From positions 281 to 64,280 of the forward strand of contig NZ_WTUZ01000004.1 in assembly GCF_009882985.1 (NCBI RefSeq): DNA of 64,000 nt. Reading direction: 5' to 3'. Positions 49,739-57,101 of this stretch are shown piece by piece. The position numbers were made by a program, and so were the translations under genes. The notes beneath the pieces were generated by a model. It had not been told where the DNA came from. It saw only the letters and a program-made list of their open reading frames with translations, and did not search any database. The stretch is from Paenibacillus silvestris (GTDB lineage Bacteria; Bacillota; Bacilli; Paenibacillales; NBRC-103111). Every line of letters begins with the position of its first letter. Position 1 is the stretch's first letter.

Positions 49739-50602
49739 TTAGCTCCCCTTACCCGTAAGCTCCTTCCGGTACACCGAAGGGGCGCTGCCGCTCCATTTGT
49801 GAAACTGCTTGGAGAAATAGAGCGCGTCGTTGAAGCCGACAGACGAGGCCACCTGGTCGATGGTCATGGCCGTCTCCAAAAGCTGCCTGGCGCGTTCCAT
49901 GCGGATTTTGAATAGGTACTGCATGGGAGCGAGGCCTGTGGCCTGTTTGAACATTTTGCACAAGTACGTTCGGTGATAGCCCAGTGTCCGGGCGAGCTGC
50001 TCGATGGAGACGACTTGCGTATACTGCAGCTCTAGATAGCGGACTGCCTGACTCACTTGCCGCTGGATCTCGGTTTCGGTGGCAGGCTTGGTTTTCACCT
50101 GGTGAGCACCTGCCCGGCCAAGCTCGCGAAGCAGCAGGCGAAGCCAGCCCGCCGCTTCCATATCCTCCAGCGCCGGGTACATCGACTGCTGAAAGCTGGA
50201 GCGGATTCGGCGGTAGTAGTGACGCATGGAGCGGGGGACGCTCCCCGTGATGACGGCATTTTGCGGGGAAACGCCGATCTGAGAGAGCATTACGCCTGCT
50301 GCATACCCCGTGAAAGCGACCCATGAATAATGCCAAGGATTCTCGGCATCCGCTGTATATCGGAACAACTCCCCAGGGTAGATGATGAACGTGTCGCCTG
50401 CTGTGCAGTGGTAGGTGCGGTTGTGCATCTCAAAAGTGCCGTTACCTGAATGCACAGTGTGAACCAGATAGTAATCGTGGACACCAGGACCTGTATTGTG
50501 TAGGGCAATGGGTTTTCCTTCGCCGCTAAAAAGCACAGAAAGTTCGCTATTGCTCTCATGCGGATTAATGCTGACGGTAAAATAGGTATGCTCCGTACTC
50601 AT
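49739..50602 (-). CDS. AraC-family regulator, likely of the alpha-galactosidase gene
   Basis: The 287-residue protein has a cupin-type sugar-binding N-terminal half (about 10-170, HNTGPGVHDYYLVHTVHSGN, AGDTFIIYPGEL) and two AraC helix-turn-helix motifs at the C-terminus (about 190-285, VSIEQLARTLGYHRTYLCK and TIDQVASSVGFNDALYFSKQ). It is divergent from the alpha-galactosidase gene, 144 bases away, which is the expected layout for a local sugar-responsive activator. ATG 50602 on the reverse strand follows GAGGTTTAT. Confidence 0.9.
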   Translation of the reverse strand: MSTEHTYFTVSINPHESNSELSVLFSGEGKPIALHNTGPGVHDYYLVHTVHSGNGTFEMHNRTYHCTAGDTFIIYPGELFRYTADAENPWHYSWVAFTGYAAGVMLSQIGVSPQNAVITGSVPRSMRHYYRRIRSSFQQSMYPALEDMEAAGWLRLLLRELGRAGAHQVKTKPATETEIQRQVSQAVRYLELQYTQVVSIEQLARTLGYHRTYLCKMFKQATGLAPMQYLFKIRMERARQLLETAMTIDQVASSVGFNDALYFSKQFHKWSGSAPSVYRKELTGKGS

Positions 50603-50746
50603 ATAAACCTCGGAATTTTTTATTCTAAGCGTACCTCAATAAACTACAAATGTCCATATTGGAGTTCGTTCAATCCATATGCTTCCAAAGCTTCCTGCGT
50701 TATAGTGAAGATAGGAAAACGACAACAAATTGGAGGGTATCCACAC

Positions 50747-52045
50747 ATGTCCAAAATTACTTTTCTAGGTGCAGGAAGTACTGTTTTTGCGAAAAACGTG
50801 CTTGGCGATTGCTTGATGACTCCCGCACTGCAAGGCTTTGAAATCGCTCTCTTCGATATTGATCACGAACGTTTGCAGGATTCAGCCAACATGCTGAATA
50901 ACATCAAAAAAACAAGCGGCAGCACGTCTGTCATTCATGTGTATACCGACCGCAAGGAAGCATTGAAAGGTGCAAAATACGTTGTTAATGCCATTCAAGT
51001 AGGTGGCTATGATCCATGTACGATTACGGATTTTGAAATTCCGAAAAAGTATGGTTTGAGACAAACGATCGCAGATACAGTTGGGATTGGCGGTATTTTT
51101 AGAAATCTGCGGACGATTCCGGTTATGCTCGATTTCGCAGCAGATATTCGCGAGGTATGCCCAGATGCTTTGTTCCTAAACTACACGAATCCGATGGCTG
51201 TATTAACAAATGTTATGAACACGTATGGCGGTGTTCGCACCGTTGGTCTATGTCACAGTGTACAGGCCTGTATTCCTGAGCTGTTCAAGAGCCTTGGCAT
51301 GGAGAAGGAAGGCGTCAAAGCCAAAATTGCAGGCATTAACCATATGGCTTGGCTGCTTGAGGTAACGAAAGATGGCGTCGATCTGTACCCAGAAATCAAG
51401 AAACGGGCGATCGAGAAACAGAAGGAAAAGCATAAGGATATGGTCCGTTTTGAAATGATGCTGAAATTCGGTCATTACATTACGGAATCCTCCGAGCACA
51501 ACGCGGAATATCATCCGTACTTCATCAAACGGAATTATCCGGAGCTGATTGACCGCTTCAACATTCCGCTTGACGAGTATCCACGTCGCTGTATCGAGCA
51601 GATCAGCCGTTGGAAGAAAATGCGCGAGGATCTCGTGAATGATACGAATTTGACGCATGCGCGTTCTCATGAGTATGCCTCCTACATTTTCGAAGCGATT
51701 GAGACAGATGTTCCGTTCAAAATCGGCGGCAACGTGATGAATACCGGCTTAATTACGAATTTACCGCGCGAAGCGTGCGTGGAAGTCCCTTGTTTGGTTG
51801 ACCGTAACGGGGTTACACCAACGTATGTAGGCGATCTGCCGCCACAGCTTGCGGCGCTTAACCGCACGAACATCAATACGCAGCTATTGACGATTGAAGC
51901 GGCTATTACACGCAAACGTGATCATATTTATCACGCAGCAATGCTTGATCCGCATACGTCAGCTGAGCTGTCGATGGATGACATTGTCGCGATGTGCGAC
52001 GAGTTAATTGAAGCGCATGGCAGTTGGCTGCCTGAGTTCTCCTAA
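50747..52045 (+). CDS. melA: Alpha-galactosidase, GH4 family
   Basis: The 432-residue cytoplasmic enzyme hydrolyses alpha-galactosides (melibiose) by the NAD+ and Mn2+-dependent GH4 mechanism. NAD motif GAGSTVFAKNVLGD at residue 8; metal and active-site motifs GLCHSVQ (Cys and His) and INHMAW. No signal peptide. ATG 50747 follows GGAGGG at nine bases; a longer frame to 50558 would overlap the AraC gene. It is controlled presumably by the divergent AraC gene and ends at a strong terminator. Confidence 0.95.
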   Translation: MSKITFLGAGSTVFAKNVLGDCLMTPALQGFEIALFDIDHERLQDSANMLNNIKKTSGSTSVIHVYTDRKEALKGAKYVVNAIQVGGYDPCTITDFEIPKKYGLRQTIADTVGIGGIFRNLRTIPVMLDFAADIREVCPDALFLNYTNPMAVLTNVMNTYGGVRTVGLCHSVQACIPELFKSLGMEKEGVKAKIAGINHMAWLLEVTKDGVDLYPEIKKRAIEKQKEKHKDMVRFEMMLKFGHYITESSEHNAEYHPYFIKRNYPELIDRFNIPLDEYPRRCIEQISRWKKMREDLVNDTNLTHARSHEYASYIFEAIETDVPFKIGGNVMNTGLITNLPREACVEVPCLVDRNGVTPTYVGDLPPQLAALNRTNINTQLLTIEAAITRKRDHIYHAAMLDPHTSAELSMDDIVAMCDELIEAHGSWLPEFS

Positions 52046-52060
52046 GAAGCATATCGATAA

Positions 52061-52110
52061 AAAAGAAGGCCATGGCGTATGTCTGACATACCCATGACCT
52101 TCTTTTTCTT
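52061..52110 (+). terminator. Bidirectional terminator after melA
   Basis: AAAGAAGGCCATGGCGTATG..., loop TGA, CATACCCATGACCTTCTTTTTCTT. The stem is about 20 bp with one mismatch, and both ends are T-rich on their strands, so it serves melA and the convergent gene. Confidence 0.93.
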
Positions 52111-52113
52111 GTT

Positions 52114-52443
52114 TCAGCCGCCAAACGCGTCGCGAAACGCATGATTTAGAACCTCCAACTCAACTTTCCAAATGGGAGCAAGTTCAGGTCCTACGTTAAT
52201 GTCAAACCAGTCTGAAAGCGCCTTGCGGTTAGAACCATTTTCTACGATGAAGGGCAGATTGAGCATGACCTTCTTCACATAAAGCTCCTCGGCCTCCTTA
52301 ATTTGCTCCAGGGACAGCCATATTTTCAACCGTTTCACAGTCCGGTATAGCTCCTTGCTGCAGGCTCTTCGAATGCTGCGGGCGTTGGGGAATTGCTGTT
52401 TATGTTTTTCACCTTGTTTGTTATTGATCATCGCTGTATCCAC
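52114..52443 (-). CDS. Hypothetical protein (109 aa)
   Basis: I do not recognise the family. It is a soluble helical protein, basic at the N-terminus (ARSIRRACSKELYRTVKRLK), with a predicted coiled helix in the centre. The start is ambiguous: GTG 52443 lies too close to AGGAG, and an ATG at 52431 is 13 bases from it. It is convergent with melA across a bidirectional terminator. No neighbour suggests a role. Confidence 0.55.
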   Translation of the reverse strand: MDTAMINNKQGEKHKQQFPNARSIRRACSKELYRTVKRLKIWLSLEQIKEAEELYVKKVMLNLPFIVENGSNRKALSDWFDINVGPELAPIWKVELEVLNHAFRDAFGG

Positions 52444-52540
52444 ACTCCTCTATGCTATTTGTATGCATGGAGTGGGCGTAGAGCCACTCGGGACATGAAG
52501 CTAAGGAGCCCAAGTTGTGTGGCACAGCCGTAAAAGATCG

Positions 52541-52987
52541 TTAATCAACTACCAGGTAGCCAATCATAGGTCCGCTATGAGCGATATCGGCATGTGTCAT
52601 ACAAATGATGCGGTATGTGCCTTCTTGATCGGCTGTAAAATGAACGATAGTCTCTTTTCCCTTTTTGACTTCACCGCTAATGTTAAGTCCTTCAATGAGA
52701 AAAGGATGGCTTTCACCGTTGACGCCGTAGATACTGAGTTTGATTCGTTCCCCTTTTTCGATGAAAACAGTGCCGGGATCCCAGCGATAGGCTTCAATCG
52801 TTTTGCCATCTTTGGTGGTCGATTTGAACTCACCTACAACCATTTGAATGGTTCTTTCGGGCGCAGGCTCAGCCAGTGTGGGCACGATTTTTCCACGGTT
52901 CATATAGAGAACACCCGAGAGAAGCAGCAGCAGAACGACGGCTGCCAGATAGAGATGCTTGCGCTTAATAATCCATACTTGGGACAT
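52541..52987 (-). CDS. Membrane-anchored cupredoxin
   Basis: The 148-residue protein has a basic start (IIKRKHLY), one N-terminal membrane helix (about 12-30) and an extracytoplasmic cupredoxin domain (about 45-148). Candidate type-1 copper ligands are His in GESHPFLI, Cys and His in IICMTHAD, and Met in GPMIG. It should bind a single copper and pass electrons outside the membrane. ATG 52987 follows AGGAGGCGGGCCCT on the reverse strand; an upstream frame to 53143 has no site. The partner is unknown. Confidence 0.85.
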   Translation of the reverse strand: MSQVWIIKRKHLYLAAVVLLLLLSGVLYMNRGKIVPTLAEPAPERTIQMVVGEFKSTTKDGKTIEAYRWDPGTVFIEKGERIKLSIYGVNGESHPFLIEGLNISGEVKKGKETIVHFTADQEGTYRIICMTHADIAHSGPMIGYLVVD

Positions 52988-53164
52988 AGGGCCCGCCTCC
53001 TGTACAAACATACTTGTACATTTTATGCAGAGGCTTGTCAGCACATGAATATTCTTTCGTATCTCCCTGCGCAATAAGTGGGTGAAACTGGTTGATGAGA
53101 GCCCGTCTGTGTTAGAATGGAGGGTAGAAATCGGATGGATCATAGAGGGAGAGAGGGTTCATGA

Positions 53165-53764
53165 ATGGGTGAGTTGATTCACAGTGTTTTGCTTTACTTG
53201 GAAGGGCTTGGGTATTGGGGGATTTTCCTCGGACTAATGCTGGAAGTGATTCCGAACGAGCTGCTTCTTGCCTATGCGGGTTATTTGGTATCCAAAGGTG
53301 AAATTAATTTCTTTGGTGCCATTGTTTGCGCGGTAATCGGCGGGACACTAGCCCAAATCGTGCTTTACTGGATCGGACGCTATGGTGGCAGACCTTTCCT
53401 GGAGAAGTACGGCAAATACTTGCTGATCAGCAAGCATCATATTGATGTGGCTGAAGCGTGGTTCAACCGCTATGGCACGGGCATGATTTTTACAGCTAGA
53501 TTCATTCCTATCGTCCGTCACGCTATATCTCTACCGGGTGGTATGGCCAAAATGCCGCTTGGCAAGTTTACTCTGTACACAGGTTTAGCACTAATTCCTT
53601 ATTCCTTTCTCTATGTTTACTTGGGGATGAAACTCAAAGATAACTGGGAGACGATTGATGAAATCGCAGGGCCGTACATAAAACCATTAATTATTGCAGC
53701 GATTGTTTTAACTCTCTTGTATGTGGGTTATCAATTCTATTTGAAAAGAAAAGCGAAAGTTTAG
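53165..53764 (+). CDS. DedA-family membrane protein (VTT domain)
   Basis: The 199-residue protein is a DedA/SNARE-associated family member with four or five helices. Landmarks: GIFLGLMLEVIPNELLLAYA, RFIPIVRHAISLPGGMAKM and the ending AIVLTLLYVGYQFYLKRK. Family members move undecaprenyl phosphate or phospholipids across the membrane and are needed for envelope integrity. ATG 53165 follows GGGAGAGAGGG. The thioredoxin-like gene follows 113 bases on. Confidence 0.93.
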   Translation: MGELIHSVLLYLEGLGYWGIFLGLMLEVIPNELLLAYAGYLVSKGEINFFGAIVCAVIGGTLAQIVLYWIGRYGGRPFLEKYGKYLLISKHHIDVAEAWFNRYGTGMIFTARFIPIVRHAISLPGGMAKMPLGKFTLYTGLALIPYSFLYVYLGMKLKDNWETIDEIAGPYIKPLIIAAIVLTLLYVGYQFYLKRKAKV

Positions 53765-53877
53765 CGATCTGGATTTGCGCATTCGGTTCAATTTGTTACA
53801 ATAATAAGGAAGAATCACGAAAATGGAGGGACTTTGATCTAGATTCAATGATCCCTATATTAGGAGGATGAGTAGCG

Positions 53878-54444
53878 ATGAGTACGAATCTTGCAAGCAA
53901 ATTGCGCACTGGCTTGAAGCCACAGCAATTCATTGACAGCATGGAGAAGAATAAAGACAAATTTTTGGATTACTACAACGGGTTTGCATGGGACAATGAA
54001 GAGGATAAGGAATATTTCGATTCCCTAAACAATCGTGATGATTTGCGCTGTGTCATTATTGCTGCAGACTGGTGTGGCGATGTTGTTCGCAACGTGCCTG
54101 TCGTATTCAAAGCGCTTGAAAACAGCGGTGTGCCTGTAGAAGTATTGATTATGGAGCAAAACTACGACGTAATCGATCAATTCCTGACAGGTGGCGGCCG
54201 TTCGATTCCAGTCGTTGTGTTTACAGATACTGGCGGTTTTGTACTTGGACATTGGGGCCCACGCCCGACAAAGGTTCAAGCGGTCATGACGCAGTTCAAA
54301 CAAGAAAATCCAGATCGCGAAGCGCCAGATTATAACGAAAAAATTCAAGTAGCCAGAGCCGAAATGGGTCGTCAATATGGTGAAGGTAACGGGTACCACG
54401 CTGTTATCGTGAAGGAACTTCGTGACTTAATCGAGTCGTTCTAA
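53878..54444 (+). CDS. Thioredoxin-like protein with single active-site Cys
   Basis: The 188-residue cytoplasmic protein has a thioredoxin-like centre (VIIAADWCGDVVRN, then GRSIPVVVFTDTGG). The active-site motif is W-C-G-D, with one Cys instead of CxxC, so it is not a normal disulfide reductase; monothiol or binding roles are likely. N- and C-terminal helical extensions flank the domain. ATG 53878 follows GGAGGATGAGTAGCG. The metallo-hydrolase gene follows 22 bases later. Confidence 0.85.
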   Translation: MSTNLASKLRTGLKPQQFIDSMEKNKDKFLDYYNGFAWDNEEDKEYFDSLNNRDDLRCVIIAADWCGDVVRNVPVVFKALENSGVPVEVLIMEQNYDVIDQFLTGGGRSIPVVVFTDTGGFVLGHWGPRPTKVQAVMTQFKQENPDREAPDYNEKIQVARAEMGRQYGEGNGYHAVIVKELRDLIESF

Positions 54445-54466
54445 GTGAATGCTAAGGTGAGGGCAT

Positions 54467-55090
54467 ATGATTAACATAGAAACATTTGTTTTGGGACCCG
54501 TTAGCACGAATGCGTATTTATTATCAGATCCGGAGACCAAAAAGGGTATTATTATCGATCCTGGGATGAACCCGAAATCGCTAATTAAGAAGATTGCCGA
54601 CTTAGACATTGAAGCAATCCTTCTGACACACGCGCATTTCGATCATATTGGCGGCGTTGATGAAATTCGCAAGCTCAAAAAGTGTCCCGTTTACATTCAT
54701 GATCTGGAAGCCGACTGGCTGACCAATCCGAAGAAAAACGGTTCCACTCGTTGGCCGGAACTGGGGGTCCTTATTGAGACGGATCCGGCCGAGTTCGCGC
54801 TGGATGAAGGGCAAACGTTGGAGTTTCTGGGCATCAAACTCCAAGTATTTCATACGCCAGGTCATTCCCCAGGGAGCGTGAGTTTCCTATACGACAAATA
54901 CTTGTTCAGTGGCGATGTGCTGTTCAAGCTGTCCGTAGGCCGAACGGATCTGCCTGGCGGGGATAATAACGATCTGCTGGACTCTATCCAGGATAAGCTC
55001 TTCCACCTCGAGGACGATACGATCGTCTATCCGGGGCATGGCGGTAAAACAACGATTGGCTTTGAAAAAGATAATAATCCATATGTGTAG
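54467..55090 (+). CDS. Metallo-beta-lactamase fold hydrolase (glyoxalase II-like)
   Basis: The 207-residue protein has the zinc motif THAHFDHIGG at residue 53, further ligands in HTPGHSPG, FSGDVLF and YPGHGG. It matches the YqgX/glyoxalase II-like group, hydrolysing thioesters such as lactoylthiol or bacillithiol adducts. ATG 54467 follows AAGGTGAGGG. It is 22 bases behind the thioredoxin-like gene, so probably cotranscribed. Confidence 0.9.
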   Translation: MINIETFVLGPVSTNAYLLSDPETKKGIIIDPGMNPKSLIKKIADLDIEAILLTHAHFDHIGGVDEIRKLKKCPVYIHDLEADWLTNPKKNGSTRWPELGVLIETDPAEFALDEGQTLEFLGIKLQVFHTPGHSPGSVSFLYDKYLFSGDVLFKLSVGRTDLPGGDNNDLLDSIQDKLFHLEDDTIVYPGHGGKTTIGFEKDNNPYV

Positions 55091-55094
55091 AAGA

Positions 55095-55134
55095 AACAGC
55101 GAGTCGGGATTGCTTTCCTGACCGCTGTTTTTTT
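55095..55134 (+). terminator. Terminator after the metallo-hydrolase gene
   Basis: AACAGCGaGTC pairs with GACcGCTGTT around a short GGATTGCTTTCC hairpin; seven T follow. Confidence 0.88.
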
Positions 55135-55356
55135 GTTGTCTGCGCCTGCTGGTTGCTCGGAACTCTCGCCTGGTACAAGCGGGCTGATGCAGGAGGCTCG
55201 TTCGCCCATGATACGTAACCATTTTTGGGTGAACTGGGTGTTTACCGTGTTCGTGGTAGGTGCTCCCCCATAGACTGATGTTGTAAGCTATTCACCCAAC
55301 CCTAACGATAACAACCTAATTGTTAAGCTTCAATATTCTAAGGAGGTGCTCCATCC

Positions 55357-55662
55357 ATGGAGTTTGTAAAACCAACGTATCCAATTGCACCGATGCCAGC
55401 TCCGATGCCTATGCCAGCCCCGATGCCAATGCCAATGCCGATGCCAGTCGCACCGCCACCGGCGCCTATTATGCACCACAAACCAGTTCACAATGACATT
55501 CACTTGCATGCTTCGTACCAACAAACCTCGTTTGTATTCCCTAAACCAGTAGCCGTAGCGCCAGTAGCCAAAGTTTGCGCATACCCTAACAACAACGTAG
55601 GCAGCATTCTTGTTCTGTTCATTTTGCTTGTCATTATTACACGTTGTATTTGTAAATATTAA
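55357..55662 (+). CDS. Met/Pro-rich repeat protein with YjcZ-like C-terminal helix
   Basis: The 101-residue protein has a proline-methionine repeat (APMPAPMPMPAPMPMPMPM, residues about 11-31), a His-rich segment (MHHKPVHNDIHLH), and a C-terminal membrane helix (VGSILVLFILLVIITRC) like the YjcZ/sporulation-associated small hydrophobic proteins. It may sit in the spore or cell membrane; the Met/His content could bind copper, but no function is known. ATG 55357 follows AGGAGGTGCTCC. It is monocistronic. Confidence 0.8.
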   Translation: MEFVKPTYPIAPMPAPMPMPAPMPMPMPMPVAPPPAPIMHHKPVHNDIHLHASYQQTSFVFPKPVAVAPVAKVCAYPNNNVGSILVLFILLVIITRCICKY

Positions 55663-55678
55663 GAGAGTCATTCACTCG

Positions 55679-55713
55679 ACCCACGGCAGGGTAACCTGTG
55701 TGGGTTATTTTTT
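55679..55713 (+). terminator. Terminator after the Met/Pro-rich gene
   Basis: ACCCACggCAGG, loop GTAA, CCTGtGTGGGTT followed by a T-run. Confidence 0.9.
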
Positions 55714-55885
55714 TATGACGATGCGGTACATGCTTTGTTCCCAGATGTTTACTCAAGCGTGAACCGCAAAGTAGTATCATTTTTTCACAACATAGCGTCA
55801 CATTTGATCCCCTCATCTTGTTAAGCTTAGAAGGTCAACAAGAAACAAAGGCAGATCATTCATAAATGATAGGGGACTATATCAT

Positions 55886-56971
55886 ATGCAAAAAAGCGAT
55901 GGCATGAATTACGCACCAGTCGGTACTTTTAACTCCGTTTGTGAGCCCGGCGAGTTTATATTTGCAGCAGCAGCTTTGGATCACGGTCATATTTATGGAA
56001 TGTGCAACGGGCTTTGTGAAGCAGGCGGCGAGTTGAAATGGGTCTATGACCCGGATCCAGCGAAAGTAGATAGATTTGTAAGTAAATTCCCTAACGTGAG
56101 AGTGGCTAGCTCCTTGGAGGAAATCCTTCAGGACAGCGAAGTCAAGCTGGTTGCCTCAGCAGCGATTCCTAGCGATCGTGGACCGCTTGGTCTGAAGGTG
56201 ATGGACAGCGGCAAAGATTATTTCACTGACAAAGCGCCGTTCACTACACTGGAGCAGTTGGAAGCGGCACGCGCGAAGGTTGCTCAGACGAAACAAAAGT
56301 ATGCCGTTTACTACAGCGAACGTCTTCATTCCGAAAGCTCCAATTTTGCGGAACAGCTGATTAAGCAAGGTGCGATCGGCCGTGTGCTGCAGGTAATTGG
56401 CCTTGGTCCACACCGTGTTAACCTGTCGAGCAGACCGGATTGGTTCTTTGAGAAAGAGAAGTTTGGCGGTATTCTGTGTGATATCGGGAGCCATCAGATC
56501 GAGCAGTTCCTACAGTTCACAGGTGCGAAGGATGCCAAAGTCGTACATAGTAAAGTAGCGAATTATCACTATCCGCAGTATCCGACGTTTGAGGATTTCG
56601 GCGACGCGACATTGGTTGGAGACAATGGGGCGACGGGCTACTTCCGCGTGGACTGGTTTACACCAGATGGCTTAAGCACGTGGGGCGATGGCCGTATGAC
56701 GATCCTCGGTACGGATGGTTATATTGAGCTTCGCAAATATGTGGATATCGCCAGAGAGCAGACAGGCGATCATGTGTACCTTGTGAATGGGGATGGCGAG
56801 CAGCACTTTGCTGCCAAAGGCAAGGTTGGATTCCCGTACTTCGGTCAGTTGATCCTGGATTGCTTGAACCGTACAGAGAATGCAATGACACAGGAGCACG
56901 CTTTCAAAGCCGCAGAGTTGTGCCTGATTGCACAGCGCGATGCGATGAGAATTGCACCGGAAGGTAACTGA
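55886..56971 (+). CDS. Gfo/Idh/MocA-family oxidoreductase
   Basis: The 361-residue protein has the N-terminal Rossmann domain (about 20-150; HIYGMCNGLCEAGG, ASAAIPSDRG) and the C-terminal substrate domain with EKEKFGGILCDIGSHQIEQF, the family's active-site His segment. The usual E-K-P motif reads DKAPF. It should oxidise or reduce a sugar or inositol using NAD(P). No sugar transporter is next to it, so the substrate is unknown. ATG 55886 follows a GATAGGGGACTA site. Terminator follows. Confidence 0.9.
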   Translation: MQKSDGMNYAPVGTFNSVCEPGEFIFAAAALDHGHIYGMCNGLCEAGGELKWVYDPDPAKVDRFVSKFPNVRVASSLEEILQDSEVKLVASAAIPSDRGPLGLKVMDSGKDYFTDKAPFTTLEQLEAARAKVAQTKQKYAVYYSERLHSESSNFAEQLIKQGAIGRVLQVIGLGPHRVNLSSRPDWFFEKEKFGGILCDIGSHQIEQFLQFTGAKDAKVVHSKVANYHYPQYPTFEDFGDATLVGDNGATGYFRVDWFTPDGLSTWGDGRMTILGTDGYIELRKYVDIAREQTGDHVYLVNGDGEQHFAAKGKVGFPYFGQLILDCLNRTENAMTQEHAFKAAELCLIAQRDAMRIAPEGN

Positions 56972-57000
56972 TAATACCTGCAGTCACGCAGCGCACGAAT

Positions 57001-57031
57001 GAGCTGACCTCAATAGAGGTCAGCTTTTTTT
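57001..57031 (+). terminator. Terminator after the Gfo/Idh/MocA gene
   Basis: GAGCTGACCTC, loop AATA, GAGGTCAGCT followed by seven T. Confidence 0.95.
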
Positions 57032-57044
57032 CATGAAAGTGCCA

Positions 57045-57074
57045 TTGTGGCACTGTTGCAGACTATTTTATAAT
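57045..57074 (+). promoter_or_regulatory. Promoter candidate of the second AraC/SBP gene
   Basis: TTGTGG (57045-57050), 18 bases, TATAAT (57069-57074), 28 bases before the start at 57102. No Fur box overlaps it, unlike the promoter of the first paralogue. Confidence 0.6.
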
Positions 57075-57101
57075 AGAGGGATAGGACAAGGGGGGAAGAA
57101 C

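Noticed and set aside
52988..53143. N-terminal extension of the cupredoxin frame
   Set aside because: AGGAGG is placed correctly for ATG 52987, and the residues before it are polar and would bury the signal helix.
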